A stretch of 64,000 bases of DNA from Nymphaea colorata (lineage: Eukaryota; Streptophyta; Magnoliopsida; Nymphaeales; Nymphaeaceae). Both the position numbers and the translations under genes were made by a program. Positions 1 through 13,535 of this stretch are shown here, in pieces. Numbering within the stretch: position 1 is the first letter of the stretch; each line of letters starts with the position of its first letter. The notes under the pieces are model-generated. The model worked only from the letters and a program-made list of their open reading frames with translations, ran no database searches and was not told where the DNA came from. The DNA is taken from positions 1,984,001 through 2,048,000 of the forward strand of contig NC_045148.1 in assembly GCF_008831285.2 (NCBI RefSeq), given 5' to 3'.

Positions 1-789
1 AATGACATACTATGTTGGAATTTGGTTCTGCTAACAGTCTAGTCTACAGTTTGCTTTGATTGGTCCAAATCAAGCTTTCTTTACTGTTTATGATAGCCGA
101 CCATTTTAGTTTATCAGGAAACAGAAATATGGACCCTGGTTGGCTGGGGTAGGCCACTGCCCACGCCAGTCCATAAAAAATTTCATTATATTGTGTTAAC
201 TTCACATTGTTATGATTTTAAAATTTTATGCAATGTCACACTAAAGTTGTGTTACCAATGTAAGTGGTAATTTACTGTATATTTATATAGCCTGCGAAAT
301 ATATGCACTTATATAAAGTGACAATCATGTACACTGATTATGAATCATTCGATTAACGTAGTTGGCAAAATACTTTGCCAATGATCAATCAGGATTAATG
401 AATGTGTTAATGCACTTAGTTTTTCTATTTACTAAACGTATATATTTCATGAAAACATATATTATAAACAAGTGCAGAAGGGTTATCTGATATTTCATAT
501 TTAATGTACACACCTCTTATATTTACTTAACACATGGTTTTTCACATTTCCCTTATTTACTTATTTCATAAACTATATATTTATACATTGGAAGGCGAAA
601 GCCTGAGAGATCGAAGATGCTGATGCTGGTCCCACCGGCCAATCTTGAAAAATGGAAGTAGTTGATGGTTTTCCGATGTCCCATCGTAGACTGCCATGGT
701 TGGGTAACTTGTCAACAGATAATGCGCGGCGTCATGGTCGCACTTAAATGCCTTAGCCGGTCGGATATATATATATATATATATATATG

Positions 790-970
790 TGGTCTTCTTG
801 TTATTGTATTATTTGCATACGTAAATTATTTCATTATATGAACTATGACGTTAATGTATAAAACATTTATGTACACCCACCTCTTACAAGTATATGATCT
901 TCTCGTTATTGTATTATATGCATGCGTATATTCTTTGATTGTATGAAATATGATATTAATGTATGAAAAC
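790..970. repeat. 105-bp diverged tandem duplication
   Basis: Copies start at 790 (TGGTCTTCTTGTTATTGTAT) and 895 (TGATCTTCTCGTTATTGTAT) and stay alignable for about 75 bases. The array follows an (AT)n run at 766-788. A weaker third match may lie near 480-540. Confidence 0.75.
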
Positions 971-1232
971 CTGAAATTAAAGTAAGATCACGCTTGTTAG
1001 GAGCTGAAAATTAACTGATTTATGTTTTTTTTGTTTTTAAATTTTTTTGTACACACCAAAAAGGGGCTCACTTTATATTGATTCTTAGGTTGTCTAGATT
1101 TTTTAAAAATGTCTTGTGTGTACCTATATATTAGGATTCAAATATGTCAAATGTTGTTGGATGGTAATTTTTTTTTTTAAAAAAAAAGCATCGTTGATTG
1201 CATCGGGCATTAGCAACCGTTTATGGTATGGT

Positions 1233-1415
1233 ATGATTAGGGGCGAAGCCAGAATTTTTTTTAAGTGCGTGCTGACAGTCCAACCTCTGAATCTGAGTAG
1301 GACCAATTAAATTTAAATCCAAAAAATACATAGCGCAATTAAAAAATTTTATATTTTTTTAATATAATTTTTTTTTTATTAGCCGAGGTGGAGCCATGGC
1401 CTAGGCCCTTGGGAA
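1233..1415 (+). repeat. Dispersed ~180-bp repeat, copy 1
   Basis: It starts GGGGCGAAGCCAGAATTTTT and ends with GGTGGAGCCATGGCCTAGGCCC. The reverse complement of 3555-3730 shows the same start/end layout (AGTCAGAAATTTTTT to GGGGTGGGCTCAAGGCCC), so both appear to be diverged copies of one small element, probably a TE terminus. Confidence 0.55.
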
Positions 1416-1547
1416 TGATACAGCAACAACAACGGCTCACAATACTTTTTAGCAATGGATTTATGGTTATTTCAATGGTAATTTTTTAATTTTTTGTCAT
1501 CGAACAGTATACATGTTTGCTATGTATGTATATATTATGGAAGCAAT

Positions 1548-1612
1548 ATTCGATTAATGGAAATTATAAAGATTCTTTAAATTCGATTAATGGAAATTAT
1601 AAAGTCTTATTA
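1548..1612. repeat. 33-bp tandem duplication
   Basis: ATTCGATTAATGGAAATTAT begins at 1548 and again at 1581, each copy followed by AAAG. Non-coding. Confidence 0.9.
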
Positions 1613-3554
1613 AAAAGGATATGAACTGCTGTGGAAACTGAAGTTTTACTCCCTGCTTGCTTACCGCAAACATGTCAACAATTAATTGGGCAGAAAGTCA
1701 ATTCTCTCGTATCTACCTCTAGCGATTTTATTTTATCATGTCCTGTCACCTTCTCAACTTTCCGACGACATTTTAATTTCTATTTTGGGGAATATGGAAT
1801 GGACCAATCTATTTTTTAGTTTTTTTTTTTTCAGAAACAGTTCAAATGAATGAGAAATAAGGAAACGTATGGTGATAAATCAATTTATGAAAAAAGAAGA
1901 AATGTCAAAAAATAAGCCCATTTATTTAAGAAATTCATATAAAATTTAATCAGTACATGACATTGAAAAACTTTCACATTATTTTATACAGATATTTCTA
2001 CGACATTCTGATCACATTCATTTGATTGGTAATAGAAAATACTGTGAAAATAAAATATTTTATAGTGTACTTATTCAAGCGTACAAGATACGACATATAA
2101 ATATATATATATATGATGATAACTCTACCTTTCAAAGTCATCGAAGAGTCATTCGATCCAACATAATAAACAGTTAAAAGAAAAATAACAAAGGAAAACT
2201 AAAAAATACATATTTTTCATTCACATTTTTTTCATTATTTTTCTTTCATTATCCATCTAAAGTAGATGGATGACTCTAGTTAAATAGCTGAGCGACTCAG
2301 GATAACTATGATTATCATTTACTATATGGCTTTCACAAATGATCCTGCAGCAGAGGAAAATGTTGCAGCTTGTTTGAAAAATGCAATAACTTGCTGTGAT
2401 GCGAGAGTATGTGGTCGGGGTTATCACCTCAAATTTTTCCAAGTTCAAAATCTAACTCGTAGATTCAAAACCAACCAAAAATTTTGAGAATGCAAACAGT
2501 CTGTCATAATAATGTTGAAGAGCTTGAACTATTTCCTTCACTTGGAGTTTTGGAGCCATCGTGAAGTTTGCTTTGTTGGCTGTTTCCAATTGCTGCTTTT
2601 TGTTCTTTCAACTTGCTGGTAGAGTTCTCCCTTGGGCCATATTTTGCTTTCTAACCAAAAATATTTGCCAAAAATTACAGAAAATGTGTTCTAGGTTATA
2701 AAACAAAATTATCACTCGGGGTGGCTCAACTTATGAGAAAAATTCTTCAACAGCCGCCTTTTCACAAAAAAAAATTAATTTCTAATATATTATTGCTTAT
2801 AAATAACCACTCTGCTCCTTTACGGGCAAAAGATATTTTTGTTTTTAGGAAGGATATTTTATCATTGTATATTGAAACCTAATGTTTTTTTATTGGTAGA
2901 TGGCGTTTTGAGAATTTTCTTTAAGGTTGAAGTTTAGAGAATGTGCGACACTTTAGCTGACGGATGTACTGATCTCCATTTAGGTCCCGAAGCAAACTTG
3001 GACTTTGAAAGCAAAGGTATTGTGTACCACAACTTTAGTGATTATTTATTATTTACCCAAAGAATATTTATATTTTTGAAGGTTTTTCAATATTCAAATA
3101 TTATTATTTTTTTTATCTTAATCAAAGGTCTATCTACCGGTTGAGCTGAAGGCCATGTAGAGCTTAACATGCGTTTGGTAAAGTGAGAGTGACACATAGA
3201 CCTTTTCTTTGTGTAGTTTTTGCAGTTTTTTTTAATTGATCTAATCCTACAAACAAATTTCATCTTTGAATTGATTCAATGCAGAATGCATATTAAAACT
3301 AATTATTTTTCACGCTTGTAGTATTTCTTATGCAATAAAAACCTGATGGTTGATATTATATCAAAATATTTGATGGTCAAAAAGCACCAAGGACGGAGAT
3401 AAAAAATTTTGGTTGAGAGACACCCTGCTTTGTATTCATGGCACTGCAAAGAAACAAACCGGGTCCGGTAGGGACAACTCCATTTGGCTGGACCTGGATC
3501 TCTCGCTTTAACATAATGAGTTTCTCGCCGGCCCATGTGGCAGAGCCAAGGGAG

Positions 3555-3730
3555 GACTCGTATGGGCCTTGAGCCCACCCCAATTTTTTTTTTAAATTTA
3601 CATGTAAATTTTAAAAAAAAGTACTTGTTTTATATAAAAATTTTGAGAAATGATATTTGAGCTCGTCTCAAAATTTAGAAACTTTAATTCAGCTCCTCTT
3701 ATAAAAAATTTCTGACTTTGCTACTGAATC
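3555..3730 (-). repeat. Dispersed ~180-bp repeat, copy 2
   Basis: Minus-strand counterpart of the 1233-1415 repeat; its distal part also matches 61920-62015. AT-rich interior, no coding content. Confidence 0.6.
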
Positions 3731-4855
3731 AAACTTTGAATTGTGTATGACACTATGGCAATTATGCTTGTTCTTGTTGAGTGTTTGACAAAGAACATTC
3801 AATAACAAGAAAAAGTCTCGCATTGAAGCCCATATATTTCGGTCAGGTTTTACGCACAAACTTTTTAAACCAATATTACTTTATAAAGTTGACTTCAAAT
3901 TTTATTACCAATGAGATCATTTGCACTTTTATATACTTAAACTAAATCATGTTTTTTATTAAAAACGATACACTCTATCTTGTTCAATGAATTCAATTAC
4001 AATGATCCAAGCTTTCAAATTAAAGCAACAGAAAGATTATCCTTGAAAATGCACCAGACAGGCAGACACAATGGAAGTTGGTAGGTAGCTTGTTTTTATT
4101 TACAGTTGGGTGACATTAATGTTTTATATTGTTATAGGAGGGCATTAATATGTAAATTAAAACATAATGGGACTTTTGTATTGAAGCACCGAAAGCAGGT
4201 TTGGCATTATACAAAGATCAGAAGAAAAGAAGTAAGGCTTCAACTTAAGATAGAATGAAATACTTCTTCTACTCACTGAGGGGGTCCATAATAAATGAGG
4301 CTTGGCAGAATCATCTTGTTGCCTTCTTCGGCAATTTCACGCCGGAACCGTGTGCCCCGAAGTTTGAACGGAGACGAAGCCACTCGAAATTTCGCGGCGT
4401 TGCAGCAAAAGAAATATCACCAACATTAGAGCAAGTACAAATTTTTCCGTTTTGGAGAAACAAAACGCCACTTCTTCCGGGGGGAGAAAAGACGCGAATT
4501 CTTTCCCTCCAGCCTCCTTTTCTGTCTTGTTGTTGGCCTTTTTGCGGCTCACTCGAAAGAGAAAAGTAAACCGCCATACTTGAAGACCGCTTTTTTGGGT
4601 GTAGAACGCGAAGTTCTTACTTCTTGAACAAGAAAGAGCAGCACGACTTCTGGCCATATCATGGAACGGAAAATATTCAACGTTTGGTATGATTTCCAGC
4701 ATTTACAAGGCCTGCTAAAATGGCATGTTTAAATGAAGCAGTTTTAATGTTCGCAGTCGGAGCTTTGAAGTCAATCCTCGCGTCCAATTGATTAAAATGA
4801 GGTACATTCACATTTGACTGTGAAACAGGCACGTTATTTTAGGAGTAGAGCCAGA

Positions 4856-5284
4856 AGGGCTGCACATGGCTTGGTCAGCTCGAGTTCGATTAGACTATAC
4901 AAAATTGAGCTTCAACTTGACTAGTTTAACTCATTTAGGTGTTAAGTCGACATTAAGTCGTTTGGCATTAACTCGTGTAAGCTTTAACTCGTGTAAATGT
5001 TAACTCGTGTAACTTGTTAAAATTTATTTTTACCCTAAAAGTTAAAACCATTGAACCGATTTTGACATTATTATATGGAGTAACGGTTTGTGAGTCGAGT
5101 TCTTGAAACTCGAACTCGACTCTTCATCATTTCGAGTATCTTTGTAAGCTCGAACTCAAGTCGTTTATAAACGAGTCGAGCACGAAGCAAGTTTTTTCGA
5201 GCGAGTTCGAGTCGAGCACGAGACGAGTTTTTTCGAGCGAGTTCAAGTCGAGCTCAAGTTGGCTCAGCTAGTTGTGCAGCCCTA
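4856..5284. mobile_element. MITE with AGGGCTGCACA inverted ends (hAT-like)
   Basis: A 429-bp element bounded by AGGGCTGCACA and TGTGCAGCCCT. The interior is full of GAGTTCGAGTCGAGC/CTCGAACTCGA motifs. It includes a 37-bp direct repeat around GAGTTTTTTCGAGCGAGTTC (about 5190-5260) and TTAACTCGTGTAA units near 4970-5010. This is the typical composition of a widespread plant MITE group. No transposase is encoded and the 8-bp target duplication is not evident. Confidence 0.75.
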
Positions 5285-5489
5285 CCTGCCAACCCCCTTT
5301 AACTCCACCCATGCGGCAAAGTGTTCAGGTGTTGATCTGAATGTGACTTCTCTCCAGGTTGCACTTGTTCTTCCTGTTCCTGACATGAATGTGCCCGTAG
5401 CGTCCTAGGAATGGGAATTCAAACATCCTCTTCAAGTGGTTGACCAATCTCACCCTTTTCATTGAAAAGAAAAATTGCATGCTAGAAGA

Positions 5490-5531
5490 GTTCGCGTGAC
5501 AGGGACAAGTTCGCGTGACAGGGACAAGTTC
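5490..5531. repeat. 20-bp tandem duplication
   Basis: GTTCGCGTGACAGGGACAA is present twice in direct succession with a 20-bp period. Non-coding. Confidence 0.9.
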
Positions 5532-5648
5532 CACCTTCGGGAGGTTGAAAATTAAGGCAATTTTTTTTTCACCACCTTTTCCATACAAAAAAGGGCTATT
5601 TTCCTCCCAGTGGGAATGTCAGGTTCTAGGCCATCAAACGTGGTCTAA

Positions 5649-5823
5649 GCGCATGTTTGACTGCTTAATTTTTTTAAAGATAAAATAAGCCTGAAGAAAA
5701 AATTTTCATGATTTCCTGTCAAATAAAATCAGGACATATAATCTCGTGTTTGAATACCGGGTATCATAAGGTGTGGTGAGGAAAGGCATCCCAGGCAGTT
5801 TGTCTGGGCAACCGAACACGCCC
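5649..5823. mobile_element. Tourist-like MITE (TAA target duplication)
   Basis: The 175-bp segment is flanked by TAA on both sides (5646-5648 and 5824-5826). Its ends are GCGCATGTTTGACTGC and GCAACCGAACACGCCC, which are imperfect inverted repeats. TAA duplications with G-rich TGTTTGG-like ends are typical of PIF/Harbinger-derived Tourist MITEs. Confidence 0.6.
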
Positions 5824-8800
5824 TAAATAAGTTGGTAGAACCTTTTCTTATTCTCATAGCGTAGTGTACCACCCATTATTGAATAGAAGAGTAAAAATTT
5901 CACCAAAGGCGAAATTTGTGCCGTTCTTTACACATAGGACTACTTTTCCCTCCCCTTCAGAGCACCATGAAATGGAGTTAAACCAAGAAACTTCTTCTCC
6001 CACCTCTCATTACTGCCGGAAACGAAAATAAAAAAAAAAATCTTTGATTTTGGTAATTCAAAATTTTCACTAGGCCCAAAAGAAAAAGAAAAAACTTTTA
6101 GTCAAGAAGATGTTAGAGAAGTTGTTCAATACCTTTTCCAGGTTTATTTTGATAGGAAGAAGAGAAAGGCCTTAAAAGAGAGTATCGGAAGCTTTCACAG
6201 ATGAAAGTTGGCCAACTAATCTACCTAATCGAGATACTCAAACGCTGAATAAACTAAACAAAATTTTCATCTAAAGGCTTTCTCTTTGCATCTAATTTGA
6301 AAAGGAATGCTCGTGTTTCTGGATTTACTTTACGCAAGGCTGGGATTTCCTAGCAACTGTCAAAGTAGATTGCATTAACTTTCACTAATGCATTTTTCCA
6401 TAGTGAGCTTTGAATAAATGAGTTAATCCTTTCAAGATGGTACACGTAATTTCATGAGTTTTAGCACTTGGGGACTAGAATGTGCGAGAGAGGGCGACTT
6501 ACTTGGATGATTGAGCATTTCATTTGCGACGATGGAATGTCCCAAACAGTTAACGCTAGGTGACAGAGCTTGCCGCATGGCTTCATGCAGTTGGTTCATT
6601 CCACGATCGTAGTCAGAATGCCCTAACAAAGAATTTGGTCTGCTAGAATGTAGCTTATATTAAGAAATTTACAAAAATTCAAGCATGCTTTTGAGATTAC
6701 CTGTAAAGGCTTGACCTTCTAGTGAAATTTTTGTCTAATTAAAAATTTTAAAAAGGAAGATAGAAAAGGAAGCACATCCACAAGAACAGTGCCAACTATA
6801 AAGTTTTTTTTTTTTTTTAATTATAATAGTTGGTGTCGAATGGAAATGGATTGAAGAAAACTTAGGAGATGAGTGCATCTTTGTGGATAAGAACTGATCA
6901 CTTCAGGTGAAGGATCAAAAGCCAAAACCTTTTGTGAGGTTCGTTTGAAGAATCACTAAGATGATGAAAATAGCTTCGTGTTTAGAATATTTGAGTGGAG
7001 AGACCAGCACAAGGAGAGGGGACCCCTTGAGATCCTTTGCTCGGCTCGAGTATCCTGTAAGGTGCTCGGTCCACCTACGTGAGTGATTTAATTTGTACGC
7101 ATGAGCTTTTCAATATCTGAAAGAAAATTTACATTATTCGCTTGATTTAATCAAGGATGTTGAAGATCACCTAAAGAGAAGATATGAATAATAGTTAAAG
7201 AAAATTTGCTTTACATCAACTTTGTTTTTTCTTCAAAAAAGTGAAAATATAACCAAAAAGAAAAAAGAAATCTATGTTTCACTAAAATCCAAACATAAGG
7301 AATTTGGCTATGGATTGGGCCATTAGTAATATTCTACATGCAACCTCCACTTCCCCTTCTCTCCCTTTTCTTTCAGATAGGAAAGTTGGGATGATCAGTT
7401 CCCTAGCAATTAAGCAAGCAAGTGCTGATATATATATATATATGATACCAAGGAATTCAACTTGATGAGAAATCAATCAAGTCATGAATGAGGTTTGGCT
7501 TTCTTTAGAATTATTCCTAAAGCATTGTGAATCCACTGAAAATGCAGGGTTAGGCCGCGAGATAAGAGTATGTTCATAATTTGGGTGGGCTAAGCACTGA
7601 GTAGGGTATCTGGTTGTTCATCTATAAGAGCTCTCAAGATTTAATATTATTGTGTTTCACAATGTCCAATACAGTTTTACATAGTTTGGAACTCTATATA
7701 TAACGATGAACTATGTTGAAGGTGAGTCAAATAATGGCATAGATGAACACAAGAAAAGGTAGGCCAATATAAGTCTGGCAGAAGATTAGGTTAGAATTTT
7801 GGAAGAAACTTTGAAGATCGATCTGGAAAGTTAGGTAAGTCAATTAGAAATATTTGAAATGGCAAAGAAAATTACTGAATATTGTTGAAAACATGACTTG
7901 AAAAGTTTTGCATCCAAGAATGAGTGAGAATATGAAATATGAACACTGGAAAGTAAACGCATGCTGAGTTTAATTGAGTTTTCCTCCATAATACGAGGTA
8001 AAAAAGAAGAAATGAAAAAAAAAAGATCATGAAAACGAAGAATTAGTATGGTAGGATCAAACTCATGATCTGATCCATCGGATTCATAATCGATTCTCTT
8101 GTTGAAGGCTAGTTCTTTATAAATTTAAGAATCATGATCAATCTAGTTGTTGATGTCTAAAGTACGCGCTCTTCGGTTCTGATTCATTTTCAAAGTGCTA
8201 TCAGGAAACATGTCTTTTAAATGAAACATTGTGTACCAAGTGCTAGAAGGCAAGCAATGCATGCAGAGGTATATACTAGTATGTCTTGTTGCATTGCATG
8301 CCTCCTGCTCCGTTTTTTTTTTCTTTTTTTTTTGTGGCACATACCTAAGCTTAAAATTATTGTCAAAAAGGGAGGCAAATAATATTTTTATATCATTAAA
8401 CAAGACAAGATCTTATGCAAGCCAATCAATGAGCTCACTCTACAAGAGACATGGAGTCTTCTGTCACCATAGAAGATTGATCACAACCAAAGATGTCAAC
8501 AAAACTTCTAATTAAGATCTCTAATATTCTTCCAATATAAGGATTGTGATGAATCTTAGGTAAACTTAACAAATATTAATGCATATTCAAATGCAGTTGT
8601 TTATTACAAGTAAACTAGCTGCTACAAGCCAATCATTGTCCAAATAATGAATAAGTAATCTTAGGGGCTTACACCTAAGTAGGTTGTTGGTAGTCATACT
8701 TGCAACAAAGGAGATGAAGTATGCATACAACTTGGTCGAATCGAGTCCCATGAATCACACCGCAGTCTCCTCATCAACATAATGACAAGTGTCGAAGCCG

Positions 8801-10299
8801 CTGGTGAGATCCACCATTGGCGGAGATTGCTCGTATACTTTTCGGGTGAACGGGAGGCTAAAGATTGCTGGTGAGGTAGGCTCCCGGCCTTTATTGACCA
8901 AAAAAAAAAAAAAAAAATGTTCGAACTCGATCCCCGGAGTTGAACTCATTTTGCCTAAAAGCTTGTACAAGCTCCTAAAAGTCCTTTGGCTGAGTCTAAG
9001 GAATGTTAATTGTGCCATTTCAATTTTAATAGATCTTTGCCTAATGTCAATGAATTGACCAGGCCAGATATTGCCTTTCATACGGACACCTGGCGATAGC
9101 GCAGGTGCGGTTCTCGACACGTGGATGTACATGCATGACCTCAGTGGTGAAGCTAAGGACAGACCTACTTCATAGTCATACCAAAGAAATCAAGAAGCTT
9201 AACTCATGTGATTAATTACAATTGAGATCCTGAAAAGGAAACAGGGAACATTATAAGTTCCTCACTGTGACCCATCAGAATCAATGGCTGACATTGTCTT
9301 GAGAAAAAAAAAATCTTTGATTTTGGCAACAAATGAAACCAAACAAACAGAAAAGGAAAAAAGAAGACATACCATTTAGGCAGCCCCAAGAGAAGACATG
9401 ACAAGAGCTCCCAACACCAAGGGAAAGTTTTCCCATTAATGGGAGAGAATCTTGATCTACTCTCTTGTTTTAGGTATTGACAAACACATGGATGTGGACT
9501 CATCAACCATGGGACAGCACCAAACATATCCATTTCATGTTGGGGATTTAAAATAGAAGTGGGTTTGTTTGTGGGGTATTTTTCTAAGTGGTTGAAGGGT
9601 GTGTGCATTTCTTAAATGAAGCCATTCATTTGTCTGGTAAACTCAAACTCATCTGGAGGCCATGACATTAATAAATTGTGCCACCATGATAAGAACTCCC
9701 AATACTTAACTTGGTTTTGCATGTTTACCTCCTTTTCATGCTTAACTTGTTCCATTGAGCAAAAATTTTTTCCTATTTTTATTGATCTATGGCTTTATTG
9801 TGTACTTTGGGAGCACCCAAAATAATATAATGATAGTCATTAGGAGAATGCAGATGGTTTTTATTGTGGAGTAGGAGTCAGTGTCAGTGATGTTGGTGGC
9901 TGACTTAGAAGGGGCCCATCTCTTTAATTAGAGATATTTCAGAAAGACATCAATTTCTTTTACAGTTATTTAGAAGCCACAGAGATTCTGGTTAATGGAA
10001 ACAAATCTGAAATTGTCATGGTACATGTATTAATGAAACACATAACGCTAAGTTCTGCTTCTCTCAAAGGTCTGATTGATGCAACTACCGTTTTCCGGTC
10101 AACTTTTTAGGTGCATTTTTTCGGGAAAAAAAAGTACCCACTTTGCTGGTTAAACCAAATTCAACAGAGAAAAATGTTTTTTTTTTTTTGGTGGTCAACG
10201 GGGGGAATAAAAATTTAGGTGTGCGTGTTAAGAATATATGAACTTCAGGTATCATTTTTTATTCCCGTGAAAAGGTTTAGGTGCTCTACTGAAACTCTT

Positions 10300-10747
10300 G
10301 GTTTTGATTATTGAGTTATAATATGGCGAGGGCTGCAAGAAGAAGCCCTGGTTGAGGATTGAGACAGACTCTGCTAGAACCTACGGTCGATATGATACGT
10401 TTCTGTTGTCAAAGGTAGAGAGAGAGAGAGAGAGAGAGAGGATGGGGAGGATGACAAATTGACGATACGGCATGAGGTTAAAAGGCCACAACAGAATAAT
10501 CAGTTCTTTTGCAGAAGAGTCCCATCCTGGCATATTTTAGAGAGGGGGAGAGAGAGAGAGAGGGAAGAAAAAAACCATCGTCACCATCATCATCATAATA
10601 ATAAGGTGGTCTGGTTTTTTCTCTTCTCGGAACAGTTTGATGAGGTAAAGCAACAAAGACGTTTCAGGGAGGTCGTATCATTTAAGGATTTAGAGAGAGA
10701 GAGATAGATAGAGAGAGAGAGAGAGATGGTGAGATTGCAGTGATTGC
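10300..10747 (+). promoter_or_regulatory. Leader/promoter region of the TGA gene, GA-rich
   Basis: The 450 bases before the TGA start codon hold a TATA-like TTATAATATGG near 10315 and three (GA)n tracts (about 10417-10440, 10549-10562 and 10690-10728). GA-rich leaders are common in plants and can bind GAGA-type BPC factors. A short upstream frame, ATG at 10442 ending in TGA at 10462, encodes only six residues. The transcription start cannot be fixed from sequence. Confidence 0.4.
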
Positions 10748-11496
10748 ATGGCGAGCAATAGAGTTGCGCAGCCTGGTTTTTCAGAACCAGAGAGCTCAAA
10801 TCAGAGTATGGTGTACGAAGTTCTTCATGGGGTCACTCCTCCTCAGCCAAATTTCATGTACTGCTTGACTACTTCTTCTTCTTCTTCTTCTTAAAGGGTT
10901 TCTTTTCGTTTTTACTCGTTTCCTTGGATTGATCGATATGATTCAGATAGATGCATGGACAGCTTTTAACAAAGAAACTTGCCATAGTAAACCCCAATAT
11001 CTCTCTTCTCTCTCTGAAGATGGGTAAAGGGGACGCATGCTACTTCTTATAAAAAAAATTTCGTTATTTCGATTTCTTTCATTTTTCTCGTTTATTTTGT
11101 GAGAAGATGCTTTTAGCGTGATTGTCTCTCATCCTCTTTGATTTGCTGGTTGGTCCTTGCTTGTCGCAGTGAACAACATGGATCTGCTTATGATTTTGGG
11201 GAGCTGGAGCAGGCCCTCATGCCCAAGGTTTTCCATGGAGTAGGGTTAGGAGCTGATGGAGACAGAAAGCGTGGGTGTTCAACCCTTCTATTCCCCTTTC
11301 TCCTTTTCCTCCTCTGATGACGTTTTTCTCTAACTGCCTGCACAGCAAGAAAGAGAGAGAAAAAGAGAGAGAGAGAGAGAGAGAAAGATGTACCAATTGT
11401 GGGAGAAAAATGGCAGCGTCATGCCTCTTTGGTCATGCTAATAATTCCAAGTCTGAGAATTTGTTTGGCATGATACATCAAACATGGAAAGAATAC

Positions 11497-11533
<37 letters not shown>

Positions 11534-13480
11534 GTGTAAATTAACATAGACCGACCTTGTATTTCATAACTTTTCTTCCCTCCTCCTTCTGTTCTTTCTC
11601 TTTTGATTCAGGGAACTGCGATGCTATTAATTTTGCAGCATTCTTAGGCGTTAGGCCTCCAACTCTGGAAATCTTCCCCTCATGGCCCGTGAGACCTCAA
11701 CCACCACCAACCAGGGTTAGTACCCTCCATCAAGTTAATGCCCCTCCAATTCTTCTTTCCATCTTGATTTCATGATCAGAATCTAAAGCAGGACCGACCA
11801 TTTCTGCATCTTGAATATTATGATCAATAAAGGAAGGTGTGGCTTGATTTTCTTCAACAGGCCAACTCTCAGTCGGCAGAGAGTACAGATTCTGGGTCTG
11901 CGCAGAACACGGGCCCCTGGAAGGCAGCTGATGCACGCTTTGATCAAGAATCTCCGATCAGTACGAAAGGGTCGGACCACTCTGAGCACCACCCGCAGGG
12001 AGAGATGGCTTCTGATCCTACCAGAGCTCCTTCTTCCACCGCACCTGCTCCCAACAGTCAATTCAAGCCTCTGGAGAAGGTTCATTTTGATCTCTTCCTT
12101 TCTGTTTCTGAGTCAATTCAACAGTCAATTCACGCCCCCATATATATTCTTACCAGAAACCAAACGTTTTCTCCCCCTTTCACTCCTTTTTTTCTTCCAT
12201 CCAAATTTTCTATTCATTTTTCTTTTCCCTTGAAAGATTTTTTCCCAGTTTCTGCTAAAGCGGCCTCGTTCTGTCTTTTGGCACTACTGAATTTCGATTA
12301 TTTTTTGTTATCTTGTTCATTCAAATTCCAAAGCTCAAAATTTCAATATAATGTGTATAATATATAGAGATATATATTGTAGGCTATCGTTTGTTTCATT
12401 GTCATATATATGTATAGATACGTCTTACTCTTTCTACTGTTTGGATTATCGTTCATATATTATAGGCTGTACAACTAACGGACCATCATCGATTCAAGCT
12501 TTCAAAATCTTCTCCTTTTTAATTTGCAGCAGCAACCTCTTCCCGTCCTCACGACTATTATATTCATACAACTTTTTGTCATATTTATGCACCCAAATCC
12601 CGAAGCTTAGAAGTTTCACAAGGCATATAAGGAATACAGAAGTAGACAGCCGATGGCTTCTCTAATATATATACTTGGTCATATTATTAGCAGTACTTTT
12701 TGCAAACAAACAAGATTATGATTATTAATATTATTATATCGTGAAGGTGGTGAATCATCATCATCTTTGTCATCTTAATCATTATAAAACTTCAGCATGA
12801 CTCAAGAACCAGAACAGTACCTTTTTGAATATTCAGTATTGGGTTTCCTTCCCATTCTCCACTTCCCATGAGCCCTTTTGATATGTGATCATCTTCTTTG
12901 GCTTTTCTTTTCTTCTCTTTCAATTTACAGAAAAGCTTCACCGCCCAACAATCTGAAAAGCGAACTCTCGTTTAATTACTAATTTTTTTGGTGTACGCTT
13001 CTGCGCGTGGCTTTTATGTTTATTTTACAGAAGAAGGTTACTGCCTCAAGTTCAGAGAGAGATGGCTCCAAGCAGTTGGATGCGAAGGTGAAAACGGATA
13101 TGCATTTAAATCTGCTAATCTTTTATTACTTGCTTATTATATTCATCTTTTTTGTCTGTTCGTTCCCATGATTATTATTTCTTGAGTTTCGTGCAATCTC
13201 GAATTCCAATACAAACTGCAACTCTTGACTGGTTTGTCTCTACAGACTTTGAGACGGTTGGCTCAGAATAGGGAGGCAGCAAGAAAGAGTAGACTGAGAA
13301 AGAAGGTGGGCTTTTTCATATTTTACTTTTAAATTTCATTTTCCAAATATACGCTTGGATCTTTCATGACACCATCTATCACGAGGTTCAGAACGTATCC
13401 CATAGCTCTTTGGCATTTATGTATAACTTGAATCATAATAAAGTTAGCAGATGAGTTTCATTAATATAACGATCGTGAAC

Positions 13481-13535
<55 letters not shown>

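Larger units (their letters stand above)
1..10299. other. Gene-poor AT-rich region
   Basis: No reading frame here has a recognisable domain or a credible exon chain. Apart from the repeats and two MITEs listed separately, the sequence is AT-rich with short (AT)n runs (766-788, 2100-2114, 7430-7442) and homopolymer tracts. The longest frames (for example 9216-9608 and 8755-9132 on the minus strand) look non-coding. Any TGA-gene promoter elements would lie at the right end. Confidence 0.55.

Noticed and set aside
8755-9132. Frame with poly-Phe, and a tRNA-box-B-like GTTCGAACTCGATCC at 8920
   Set aside because: A SINE was considered, but no matching box A at the proper spacing, no clear tail and no target duplication were seen.
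9216-9608. 130-codon minus-strand frame
   Set aside because: No recognisable family, low-complexity Phe/Leu content, and no splice partners; treated as chance.
11837-12367. 176-codon plus-strand open frame
   Set aside because: Its first part is exon 4 of the TGA gene and the remainder runs into the following intron; not a separate gene.
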